Below, piece by piece: positions 13,838 through 21,818 of a stretch of DNA of 42,443 nucleotides (position 1 is its first letter; each line of letters opens with the position of its first letter). A model generated the notes under the pieces. The model worked only from the letters and a program-made list of their open reading frames with translations. It had not been told where the DNA came from and made no database searches. Origin of the DNA: a virus; the IMG/VR virus record IMGVR_UViG_3300020442_002772, positions 1-42,443 of that record; one strand, written 5' to 3'. Both the position numbers and the translations under genes were made by a program.

Positions 13838-14065
13838 CTATTTCTTTTTTGTCTTTTTAAGGTGTCTTTTTTGTAATTTTAACACTGCTGTGAGTGCTGT
13901 GTCAAATTTACGATATAGTTTCCCTGTTGGTTGTCCTTCAATGATGGTGGTATATTTTTCTTTCTTACCTGCCATCGGAATCACAACAAAGTTTCCATCA
14001 TCTGAGCAGTATTGATTGCGAAAATCAGGTTCTAACAGTGATGAGTTATTATATGTATACTTCAT
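13838..14065 (-). CDS. Small basic hypothetical protein, 75 aa
   Basis: A 75-residue protein starting at ATG 14065, 3 bases after the helicase stop. The N-terminal half is neutral. The C-terminus is very Lys/Arg-rich (L-K-L-Q-K-R-H-L-K-K-T-K-K-K), which could contact nucleic acid. Its place directly behind the helicase suggests co-expression. I recognise no family. Confidence 0.6.
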   Translation of the reverse strand: MKYTYNNSSLLEPDFRNQYCSDDGNFVVIPMAGKKEKYTTIIEGQPTGKLYRKFDTALTAVLKLQKRHLKKTKKK

Positions 14066-14068
14066 AGA

Positions 14069-15316
14069 TCACCTCTTGATTGTAGAAACAGCAGCACCAC
14101 CTTGCTCAAACACAATGTCAACAACAGTTTGGATCTTCTGAGCAGTTTGAATACCAACTTTGTTGTAGGTAGGAACACAAACCAGACCAAAAGACTTGGT
14201 ATACTGGTCAAGTTTACCAGGAATGATGCTGCCATTGCGAAGACCTTCAGCATCATCTTTGTGTAGACGGATCACACGTCCGATGGTCTGACTGATACCA
14301 ATGTAATCCATGGATCGCATGAAGATCACAGCATTGAGACCAGAAACGTTGATACCTTCAGACAGGATGCTGTGGTGCAGAACAACAAACTTCTTCTCAT
14401 TGTCTTTGCCCCATGCACTCAAAGTCTCAAAGAAAATCTCACGATTGACCTTGCGACCATCAATCACAGCACCAGTCTTGGCAGTGATATACATGTAAGA
14501 ATATCCGCGGATCTCCAGTTGGAAAGTAAAGTCAGACTGACCAATCAGGTTGACAATGTTCTTCGTAGACTTGGAGCAGATCAGTGCTTTGTCAGCACCA
14601 GTCTCGTCAATAGTCTTGATCAGGTGAGCAGAATCCCGTGCAGGAACATCAGCAAACAGATCAGCATTGTCCAGTTCGTTGACAACAACCTTAGGAGGAA
14701 TGATGAAACCATTGTTGATAAGTTCAGGTGCAGGAACCTGACAGATTACATCACCATAGACCTCACGATCATTCATGCCAGGTTTCATCACCGTAGCAGA
14801 GTGTTTCGGAGTCGCAGTAAAGAAATAGCAACGATCAGCAGCATTGCTGAAGTGCTCAGTAGCAGGAAAGAAGTTGCGGGTGACAGAGTTGTGAGATTCG
14901 TCAAAGTAAATGGTATTGACTTCAATATCTGCCTGCTGAACTTTGTGCAGAGAATGATAAGTGGTGAAGATAATGCAAGAATCACCAGCAGTCCGAGCAA
15001 CATTAGCAAACAGATGAATTTTGTCTGCTTTGGTGCTGCTGAAGTGCTGAGTTTCACCACTGTGAACGTGCATCACATGGACATTCTTAGTATCAATCAG
15101 TTCCAGAAACTCACTGCAAAGTTGCTCAGCGAGAAGAATACGAGGAGCAACAACAACAGTAGTAGTGCCACTGCTGATTGCATTATGAGTTGTAATAGTA
15201 TCTTGAATCATGGTGATAGTCTTACCACCACCAGTCGGAACAATGATTTGACCCTTGTCAGATGCCAGCATAGCATCGCAAGCACGTTGCTGATGAGGAC
15301 GAAGAGAGATGGTCAA
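14069..15316 (-). CDS. SF2 DEAD/DEAH-type helicase
   Basis: A 415-residue protein with superfamily 2 helicase motifs in order: P-T-G-G-G-K-T (Walker A, 27-33), a D-E-S-H box (139-142), T-A-T (167-169), S-E-G-I-N-V (319-324) and Q-T-I-G-R-V-I-R (343-350). It would use ATP to remodel DNA or RNA; UvsW-like or restriction-helicase-like roles in recombination or repair are plausible. The start is TTG 15316, with GGAAA upstream and no ATG until residue 16. It has its own sigma70-like promoter (15340-15368). It heads the unit that continues into the oxygenase genes. Confidence 0.85.
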   Translation of the reverse strand: MTISLRPHQQRACDAMLASDKGQIIVPTGGGKTITMIQDTITTHNAISSGTTTVVVAPRILLAEQLCSEFLELIDTKNVHVMHVHSGETQHFSSTKADKIHLFANVARTAGDSCIIFTTYHSLHKVQQADIEVNTIYFDESHNSVTRNFFPATEHFSNAADRCYFFTATPKHSATVMKPGMNDREVYGDVICQVPAPELINNGFIIPPKVVVNELDNADLFADVPARDSAHLIKTIDETGADKALICSKSTKNIVNLIGQSDFTFQLEIRGYSYMYITAKTGAVIDGRKVNREIFFETLSAWGKDNEKKFVVLHHSILSEGINVSGLNAVIFMRSMDYIGISQTIGRVIRLHKDDAEGLRNGSIIPGKLDQYTKSFGLVCVPTYNKVGIQTAQKIQTVVDIVFEQGGAAVSTIKR

Positions 15317-15339
15317 GTGGTTTCCGTATCGATGAATAT

Positions 15340-15368
15340 AATATAAAACACCCTGACCCGAAAGTCAA
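15340..15368 (-). promoter_or_regulatory. sigma70-like promoter before helicase (module C)
   Basis: TTGACT (15368-15363) and TATATT (15345-15340) with a 17-base spacer, close to consensus. The predicted start lies a few bases before the TTG start codon at 15316. Confidence 0.65.
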
Positions 15369-15377
15369 GGTGCCTGT

Positions 15378-15396
15378 GACAGTTCTCAAACTGGTC
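15378..15396 (-). promoter_or_regulatory. Hairpin after 54-aa gene (module C)
   Basis: GACCAGTT and AACTGTC arms (one bulged base) around a 4-base loop, 3 bases beyond the stop of the 54-residue gene and upstream of the helicase promoter. No U-tract follows. Confidence 0.5.
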
Positions 15397-15399
15397 CTA

Positions 15400-15564
15400 T
15401 CAGATCATTTTGATCGTCTCTTGTTGTTTGAAATATAATTTTACATATGACTTGAGCATCGTTCGTAGACCCTCAATGTCTTCAATCTTATCAATATCCC
15501 TTGAAATTTTCTCATATTCAAAGGATTTTGATGGTGTTTGTAATGAAATCTCAGATGGGTCCAT
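15400..15564 (-). CDS. Conserved small cyanophage protein, 54 aa
   Basis: A 54-residue frame from ATG 15564 with AAAGGAGC eight bases upstream, an excellent ribosome binding site. The product (M-D-P-S-E-I-S-L-Q-T, then F-E-Y-E-K-I-S-R-D-I-D, then Y-V-K-L-Y-F-K-Q-Q-E-T) is helical and matches a short protein type I recall from cyanophages and marine cyanobacteria (F-E-Y-E-K-hydrophobic-S-R and I-K-L-Y-x-K-Q-Q-E). Its function is unknown. It stands behind a fully consensus sigma70 promoter, so it may be strongly expressed early in infection. Confidence 0.75.
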   Translation of the reverse strand: MDPSEISLQTPSKSFEYEKISRDIDKIEDIEGLRTMLKSYVKLYFKQQETIKMI

Positions 15565-15592
15565 GAAAATGCTCCTTTAATAGTGTCTTAGC

Positions 15593-15621
15593 ATTATATA
15601 GATAAGTCTCAGAGTTGTCAA
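15593..15621 (-). promoter_or_regulatory. Consensus sigma70 promoter (module F)
   Basis: TTGACA (15621-15616), a 17-base spacer and TATAAT (15598-15593): exact bacterial consensus on the minus strand. It marks the change from late virion genes to the early-type unit that begins with the 54-residue gene. Confidence 0.85.
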
Positions 15622-15634
15622 GAGCCTTCCTTTT

Positions 15635-15672
15635 GATCCCTGACAGAGATATTCTACTGACAATCAAGGATC
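15635..15672 (-). promoter_or_regulatory. Inverted repeat after the 1021-aa fibre gene (module F)
   Basis: GATCCTTGA and TCAGGGATC pair over 9 positions with one G-T wobble and a 20-base loop. The structure starts 3 bases beyond the fibre stop codon. It is followed by AAAAGG rather than a U-tract. Confidence 0.5.
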
Positions 15673-15675
15673 TTG

Positions 15676-18600
15676 TCAATAGAGTCCAGCATCGATCTCA
15701 ACATTTACAACATTTAGGACTTCTTTAATCTCCACACCAGTGTCAACAGTATTTGCTTCAAAGATTGTAGTGAGTCCAAGTGTATTGTTTATGTTAATGT
15801 AGAGATTCTGTAACTCCATCTCAGATGGAAGTCCCTGAGGTAGGACATAACGATCTCTTCCAACTTCACCAGTACCAGGATTAGGATTTACATCAGTGCG
15901 GATTGCAACTCTTCCTTCAGATTGATCATAGAAAATACCAGCATACCTATGAGTTGAGAGACCAACATCATAACGTGCCATCAAAATACCAGCATCGCCA
16001 GTATTTCCTGCTGCTACATTAGGTGGAATAAGTGTACCTTCATTGAGTGGATCTTCAATGAGACCAAGTGTTAGAAGATTGTCTCTGATGTTGACATCTT
16101 GAACGTTTAGTCTTGCTTCAGAACCATTGAAGAATACACTATTGGCAGTTAGATCACTTGTAATTCCAACATTACCAGTACCACCTTCCATCTTAATGGC
16201 AATAGTTCCATCACCAGCACGCATTGTGCCTGTGCCTACCTGTAAATCACCTGCAACAGTCGTTTTGACATCACTATCCATTGTGATGTTTGCTTGACCG
16301 TTACTTGCACGGATCTCATCACTACCTACTTGAATTGCACCAGCAAATATGGTATTATTATTTGCAACCAAAGTGATATTCGTATCACCAGTGCCTGCCT
16401 GAACTTCATTACCTTCAACTCTAATTGGACCAGTGAAACTTGTTAATTCTTGATTATCAAGCATTAAGATATTAACTGCACCATCGGAAGATAGAATCTC
16501 GTTTCCACGAATTTCAATGTCACCATAGAAAATAGTTTTAGTATCACCAACCAGTTCGATGTTAGTGACACCAAATCCAGTCTGTATGTCATTACCACCA
16601 ACAATTAGATCACCTGTAGTTTCTACATATGTTCCAGCAGTACCAACTGTAATAGCAGTTGTTCCATCATCTGATTGAATGACATTCTTACCAAGTCTTA
16701 AGAAACCAGTAAGTTCAGTGATATTATTTCTGAGGGTAGCAATACCAAGATCATTACCACCAATTACAACATCAGTTGCACTCTTGAATAGATCTGCTCT
16801 TAATGATGTATCTGCAATGTTAATATCGTTCTGATCACACTTAATATAAGTACCACCAATCTGTACCCAACCAGCAATTGCTACATATGTGTCATCAACA
16901 AGTGAAATTGCAGTTTGTCCTGCAGCAGCCTGAATATCATTTTGGGAAAGTCTGAGTCTTGTCAGTTCAGTGACATTACTTCTAATTGATGTAAATCCAC
17001 CATCAGAACTTTGTGCTTCACCAATGTCAATATATCTTGCTTCACTTGCAAGATTAAGTTCTTTAACACCATAGTTCAGTAAGTCAAATCTTAAATCAAC
17101 TCCAGATTCGTCTGCGTTAATTGCAGTACCAAGAACATTCAGATTATTATGTACGAATAGACTTGTACTAAACGCATCTAAGTAGAAACCTGGGTTGACA
17201 AATAATCGACCACCAGCATCAGTTTGATTTTGACCAGAGTTGCCCATTGCTGGGTAGAAGAACTCTGGATTTGTGCTGTTAGTTTCGTCTTGCTTATATA
17301 AATCTACGTTATTTGCTTGGAAAGCAGTAGAAACGAACGCATTGTTGTAACTACTACTGATGATGTTTAAGAATCCATTGATTGTTGCAACACCAACATG
17401 ATTGAAGAAACCTGTACTATCAACATTAGCAAATACTGCTTTACCAGGACCAACATTTAGATAAACTTCATTCTCATCAGTTCCACCAGCACCAGCAACA
17501 GATAAGTAAGCAATAGTTGCACCTAGACCAACATCTAGGTTTACCATATTTACCTGACTGTCTGTTCCAGCAGGACCAATATCTAAGAAGTGGAAGAAAC
17601 CATTTTCCCAACGTCCACTTTCAGATCCAATAAACGCATGTGGTCTACCATCAGCAATCTTTGGTAATAGATCAGTAAGTGTTGATGTACCAAAGTTAAT
17701 ACTTGTTCTATTTCCATTGGCAGCAGCACTTCCATCTACAAATCTTTTATCACCAGAATCAATTCCTACATAAACTTCTGGAACTCTAAATGCAGTATTA
17801 TTAAAGAAAGTGTTCTCTGATGCACCTATTGGGTTACTATAATCAATACTAGAACCAACTGAAATGGAACCATCAATTTTAGTAGATTTACCGACACCTA
17901 AGTTACAATCAACTTGAAGACCACCACTAGTATAAATTGCTGGTAGTCCAAAATTGTCAGTGTATCCAATACCAGGATCATTCTCAAATTCTGGACTTAA
18001 AACTCTTAATGTTGGACGAACACTGGCACCTTCTGCTGGAACAACATCAACACCTTCCATGAAGGTTGCTGTGTCATAGAATATTGAACCTGGAACAACA
18101 ACAAATTCTGTTCCAAGTCCTGGTTGACCAGATATTACAGGATCAGTACCATTGAAATGTACTCTACCAGCAACATATAATGCACTTTCTTTAGGATCAT
18201 CTGATCCAACATTATCAATAACAACTAGAGCATGTGCTACGCTATCACTATCAGCATATGCACCACCACCAGGACCAACAGGACTGAGACCAAAGTCTGC
18301 GTTACCACTTGATGGATCACCACCTTGAGCATTTGCAACAGGAACTGACGGTTGTCCGATATAAACCGTTCCCATTCCAGTATCACGGGAAAGAGTAGTA
18401 ACTCCAGTAACTACAAGATCCCTAGTTGTTGTTAGTCCACCTACGTTTAACTTAGGAAATGTAGCACCGAAACCAGTGATGGCAGCAGTAGATCCATCAT
18501 CAACGTTTAATCTTCCTTCAATATAAACATCATCCAGCAAATATGATTCGTTAAAGTTGATCAGTGAATCATCGGCACTAGAACCTCTTGACGTTCGTTC

Positions 18601-18741
18601 TGTTAGATAATCACCGACCGTACTACCGATGCCCACACCACCTAGCATGACTAGGGATGTTGTTAGTCCTATATTTTGATTCGCATCTCTGACTTCAACG
18701 AAGGACGCAAATTGAGATAGCTCTCTACTATTTCTAGTCAT
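15676..18741 (-). CDS. Large repeat fibre / virion structural protein, 1021 aa
   Basis: Residues about 600-850 hold tandem units of roughly 30 residues (for example G-N-E-V-Q-A-G-T-G-D-T-N-I-T-L-V and G-S-D-E-I-R-A-S-N-G), a beta-rich pattern of elongated fibres. The rest is rich in Gly, Thr, Val and Asn with G-V-G-K-S, G-I-G and T-T-R-D-L type turns usual in cyanophage tail fibres. The C-terminal 200 residues (N-V-Q-D-V-N-I-R-D-N, then G-I-L-M-A-R-Y) look like a separate domain. It is the last gene of the fibre block, 62 bases after the hydrolase gene, with a late promoter overlapping that gene's stop. Exact position in the virion is unknown. Confidence 0.75.
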   Translation of the reverse strand: MTRNSRELSQFASFVEVRDANQNIGLTTSLVMLGGVGIGSTVGDYLTERTSRGSSADDSLINFNESYLLDDVYIEGRLNVDDGSTAAITGFGATFPKLNVGGLTTTRDLVVTGVTTLSRDTGMGTVYIGQPSVPVANAQGGDPSSGNADFGLSPVGPGGGAYADSDSVAHALVVIDNVGSDDPKESALYVAGRVHFNGTDPVISGQPGLGTEFVVVPGSIFYDTATFMEGVDVVPAEGASVRPTLRVLSPEFENDPGIGYTDNFGLPAIYTSGGLQVDCNLGVGKSTKIDGSISVGSSIDYSNPIGASENTFFNNTAFRVPEVYVGIDSGDKRFVDGSAAANGNRTSINFGTSTLTDLLPKIADGRPHAFIGSESGRWENGFFHFLDIGPAGTDSQVNMVNLDVGLGATIAYLSVAGAGGTDENEVYLNVGPGKAVFANVDSTGFFNHVGVATINGFLNIISSSYNNAFVSTAFQANNVDLYKQDETNSTNPEFFYPAMGNSGQNQTDAGGRLFVNPGFYLDAFSTSLFVHNNLNVLGTAINADESGVDLRFDLLNYGVKELNLASEARYIDIGEAQSSDGGFTSIRSNVTELTRLRLSQNDIQAAAGQTAISLVDDTYVAIAGWVQIGGTYIKCDQNDINIADTSLRADLFKSATDVVIGGNDLGIATLRNNITELTGFLRLGKNVIQSDDGTTAITVGTAGTYVETTGDLIVGGNDIQTGFGVTNIELVGDTKTIFYGDIEIRGNEILSSDGAVNILMLDNQELTSFTGPIRVEGNEVQAGTGDTNITLVANNNTIFAGAIQVGSDEIRASNGQANITMDSDVKTTVAGDLQVGTGTMRAGDGTIAIKMEGGTGNVGITSDLTANSVFFNGSEARLNVQDVNIRDNLLTLGLIEDPLNEGTLIPPNVAAGNTGDAGILMARYDVGLSTHRYAGIFYDQSEGRVAIRTDVNPNPGTGEVGRDRYVLPQGLPSEMELQNLYININNTLGLTTIFEANTVDTGVEIKEVLNVVNVEIDAGLY

Positions 18742-18797
18742 CTACTATTCCCTAGCTAGGTGGATCTCTTAAGAGTATTTAGTTTCTCACAATCTCC

Positions 18798-18806
18798 TAT
18801 TTATTA
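18798..18806 (-). promoter_or_regulatory. T4-like late promoter TAATAAATA
   Basis: GGTAATAAATAGG on the minus strand overlaps the TAA stop of the hydrolase gene and lies 57 bases before ATG 18741. A weaker CTAAATACT lies closer to the start (about 18776-18784). Confidence 0.55.
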
Positions 18807-19907
18807 CCTAGGATACATTTGACCAGACTGTGGTCTTCCTGGTGCGTTCCATCCACGTTCTTGTGCAGTTAGTCCTACCATTGTAAAATCGGTAGTTACT
18901 AGTTCAGAATCTGAAAAGAGAGTATTGACTGTTTGATCTGCTGTCGCACCAATATCGTTGATATAATCTACCAACCAAGCATACTGGTTTCCATTACCCG
19001 TAGTATCACCTTTTGCCTGAGTGAATAGTATGGGTGCTTTATGTTGATATGTATACTCCTCAAGACCGATTGATTTATATGGTGCTGATCCATCTCCCGT
19101 GGAAGCACCATGAATTGCAGCAACTTTTGAACAAGATGTATTACCTGGAGTTGCAGCACAAGTTTGGTCAAACTGAATAGGACCAGGAGCATTTGCAACT
19201 ACACCAGCAATACCATCTTCTATGGTGTTCATCTTCGTGACAAGTTTACCACCTTGAGAGTGACCGAACAGGTAAACATCACCAATAGTTTTAGATCCAC
19301 CTTGTGCTGCAATATATGCGTTTAAAGAATTTTTAACCCATCCAACTGCTGCTCTAGCGTAAGGTAAGTTATCTCCCATCAAAAATGTTGATGTTTCTGT
19401 ACCAACACCACTTATGTTAAATTGTCTTGAATTTGAAATATGATCCTGAGGATATGCAGCAGAGAATATAATCAAGTCTCTACAGTTAAGACCACTTGAA
19501 TTGAGGAAATAATCAAGAGAAGTTACTGCTGATTGTGCAATAGTTGTTGATCCACCCTCAGTAACAGTTCCATGAAATACAACTAGAACATCAATTTGAC
19601 TTGCTGCTAAACCTGTAGGAACATATAATTTACCCATAACTGGATATGATGTGCCATCTACAGTATGCGTCTCACCATCACTAGGAACAATAGTGAATTG
19701 TGCATTTGCAATAGGAGCACCTGGATTAACTGAACCAATAAAGTTTCTTATTGCTGCCTGAAGAGTAGCATTTGATGTAAATGCTGCGTGAGATGTACCA
19801 GAAACTGCTGAGATAGTTACATCTGCGTTTTCTGTTGCTGCTTTAAAACTAGTAGAAAGTCCAGAAGATTGAACTGTTGTTAATTGAGGAAGTGAATAAT
19901 CTGCCAT
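18804..19907 (-). CDS. Alpha/beta hydrolase-domain virion-type protein, 367 aa
   Basis: Residues about 90-310 form an alpha/beta hydrolase: V-L-V-V-F-H-G (107-113, oxyanion strand), G215-H-S217-Q-G219 (nucleophile elbow) and A-I-H-G-A-S-T-G-D272 then A-P-Y, as in polyhydroxybutyrate/feruloyl esterase-like enzymes. No His follows in the usual late position; H289 is the only candidate after D272, so activity is uncertain. The first five residues (M-A-D-Y-S) and the last ten (R-P-Q-S-G-Q-M-Y-P-R) match the 80-residue protein upstream, so the hydrolase looks inserted into a small virion scaffold. Its ATG overlaps the previous stop (TGATG). An esterase acting on host surface polymers is one possibility. 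Confidence 0.75.
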   Translation of the reverse strand: MADYSLPQLTTVQSSGLSTSFKAATENADVTISAVSGTSHAAFTSNATLQAAIRNFIGSVNPGAPIANAQFTIVPSDGETHTVDGTSYPVMGKLYVPTGLAASQIDVLVVFHGTVTEGGSTTIAQSAVTSLDYFLNSSGLNCRDLIIFSAAYPQDHISNSRQFNISGVGTETSTFLMGDNLPYARAAVGWVKNSLNAYIAAQGGSKTIGDVYLFGHSQGGKLVTKMNTIEDGIAGVVANAPGPIQFDQTCAATPGNTSCSKVAAIHGASTGDGSAPYKSIGLEEYTYQHKAPILFTQAKGDTTGNGNQYAWLVDYINDIGATADQTVNTLFSDSELVTTDFTMVGLTAQERGWNAPGRPQSGQMYPR

Positions 19908-21559
19908 CAGACTTTTCTTGCACAGAGTAAAATTCCTGCAGTTTCTGTATACTGATTATATGAACCAGTAATTACTTCATAAACCTCGGAACCACTGATT
20001 GTAATTGTGTCACCTTGCTGAATATCTGTTTCTGAAGATGCGTATCTAAAATCAATCAATACAAAATCGTCTGGCAGATAATATGGACAAGGAATCATAC
20101 TTGAACATACAGGAATACCTTTGATAACTGCATTGTAATTTGACGATGCAGGTAACAAAGAACTAGGATCTTTTAGATCTGTGCTCCTTCTAACATATAT
20201 TTTTTGTGGACTAGAAGACCATGAAGTTTGATTATATGAAGTAGGAGAAGAATACCACTCTGTTCGTGCTGCAGCATAATTTGTTCCAGTTGCTCTGTAC
20301 TGAGTTGTTAAATGTATTTCTGCATCAGTATCAATAAATGTTCCTGCTACAGATGCATATCCCATTAGTGCAGATCTTGCACCACCATGTCTATCTTGTG
20401 TATAATAATAACTAGTACTGTAACTGTGATCATGGTCTAGATTTCCACCCAGAAAAGTATCAAAATTAATATGGCAATAATTTCCTTCATTAGCTGCTGT
20501 AGATTCTGATGGTTTAATGAATGTTAAACCACCATTCCATTGTTCATCATAATCCCATAGGGATGATGTATAATTATGGAAGAAGAATGTTAAAAATGTA
20601 TTATCACTGATTACTGATCCTGCTACAGATGGTTGCGTGAAAGAAAATATAGCAAACTTAGGATCTAAAGTAGATTGATAAACTCTTAACTTAAGATCAT
20701 GCGTTGTTGGTGATGTTGCTGTAGCAAATTCAATAGTGGCTCCTGTATTATTATTAGTATGACATTGACCAGTTTGGTTGATAGATGATGCACCTGTTGT
20801 ACTATCTCCATCAAAACCATCTTCATCATTTGGTTGATACCATGCAGTATATGTATCATCGGCAACAAGACCAGAATTCCATGAACAATCATATTGTGGT
20901 TGACCTACAAATTGATATTGTCGTCCACTAGCTCCATCAACACTATCATAATTAGATTCATTTATTGCAATAGGATCATATTTTGGTGAATATGGATGGA
21001 AGAATGGTCCTACACCAAATGAAATTTGGTTATCACTCCATACTTGTAATGCTCTACAAATAGTTCCATATTTTTTATTTGATTCAATTTCGTGTCTCAG
21101 TACACCAAATGGATATTCAGATCCTACACCAACATTTTTAACATAAAATGTAGTTGTAGATCCATATCCTGTTGCTGAAGATCTTCCCGCAACACTAACA
21201 GTAATTCCTAAACCAACTGTTGCACCAATACCAGCAGCAGGAAGAACTAAGTATTCTCCATCAGTATATCCATAACCAGGACGATTGACCATTATTGAGT
21301 TTACAACACCACCAGATCTGTAAATATCAAAACTTGCTCCAGTTCCAATACCAGAAGTAGTTTCTGCCTCTACATTATACCAATATTGATTAAGATTGGT
21401 AGTATCTTCTCCACCATTTTGTTGAGTAATAAATGTAACGATACCACTTTGAGTTGCACCATGGAACTCTACAATTTCAAATGCTTCTTCAAGTGCAAGA
21501 ATAACATCAGATCTTGCCCAACCTGCTGATTTTGTAATCGTACTGATGGATGCTGCCAT
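19907..21559 (-). CDS. Virion-type protein, 550 aa, paralogue of 650-aa protein
   Basis: Its middle carries I-M-V-N-R-P-G-Y-G-Y-T-D-G-E, and its C-terminus I-K-G-I-P-V, M-I-P-C-P-Y-Y-L-P-D-D-F-V-L-I-D-F, then G-D-T-I-T-I-S-G-S-E-V-Y. All recur in the 650-residue protein. Between them the sequence is rich in Tyr, Trp, Ser and Asn with little similarity, as expected for a variable surface domain. No enzymatic motif is seen. It starts at ATG 21559 after a late promoter and shares a base with the hydrolase start. Probably a fibre or baseplate-decoration protein. Confidence 0.7.
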   Translation of the reverse strand: MAASISTITKSAGWARSDVILALEEAFEIVEFHGATQSGIVTFITQQNGGEDTTNLNQYWYNVEAETTSGIGTGASFDIYRSGGVVNSIMVNRPGYGYTDGEYLVLPAAGIGATVGLGITVSVAGRSSATGYGSTTTFYVKNVGVGSEYPFGVLRHEIESNKKYGTICRALQVWSDNQISFGVGPFFHPYSPKYDPIAINESNYDSVDGASGRQYQFVGQPQYDCSWNSGLVADDTYTAWYQPNDEDGFDGDSTTGASSINQTGQCHTNNNTGATIEFATATSPTTHDLKLRVYQSTLDPKFAIFSFTQPSVAGSVISDNTFLTFFFHNYTSSLWDYDEQWNGGLTFIKPSESTAANEGNYCHINFDTFLGGNLDHDHSYSTSYYYTQDRHGGARSALMGYASVAGTFIDTDAEIHLTTQYRATGTNYAAARTEWYSSPTSYNQTSWSSSPQKIYVRRSTDLKDPSSLLPASSNYNAVIKGIPVCSSMIPCPYYLPDDFVLIDFRYASSETDIQQGDTITISGSEVYEVITGSYNQYTETAGILLCARKV

Positions 21560-21575
21560 TGTTTTTTATTTTTAG

Positions 21576-21818
21576 TTATTTATTAAATCTAGGATATAAT
21601 TGACCATTTGGTGGTCTATCCTGACTGCGGTTAAACACATTTACTGTACCAGATGTGTATGTGACATCAAATGCTTTCAATGGAACACCACCATTGGTTG
21701 TGGTAATATAAAAAGGACTATCTCCTGATCGAATAGTGCTACCAGTTGTAAATCTGGTAGCAGTATTGAACATACTTTGAGATGGTACGGTTAGATGTGA
21801 GAAAGAATAATCTGCCAT
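21576..21818 (-). CDS. Short virion-type protein, 80 aa
   Basis: M-A-D-Y-S-F-S-H-L-T at the start and R-P-P-N-G-Q-L-Y-P-R near the end match the ends of the 367-residue hydrolase protein. It is beta-rich with no catalytic motif, and looks like the ancestral short form of that scaffold. ATG 21818 overlaps the stop of the 650-residue gene (TAATG). It probably forms a complex with its long partner. The R-x-x-x-G-Q-L-Y-P-R ending looks like a conserved tag. Confidence 0.7.
   Translation of the reverse strand: MADYSFSHLTVPSQSMFNTATRFTTGSTIRSGDSPFYITTTNGGVPLKAFDVTYTSGTVNVFNRSQDRPPNGQLYPRFNK
21577..21585 (-). promoter_or_regulatory. T4-like late promoter TAATAAATA
   Basis: TTTAATAAATAACTA on the minus strand covers the last codons and stop of the 80-residue gene, 18 bases before ATG 21559. 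Confidence 0.6.

Noticed and set aside
14372-15346. Plus-strand open frame of 324 codons
   Set aside because: It mirrors the helicase gene, whose motifs are all on the minus strand.
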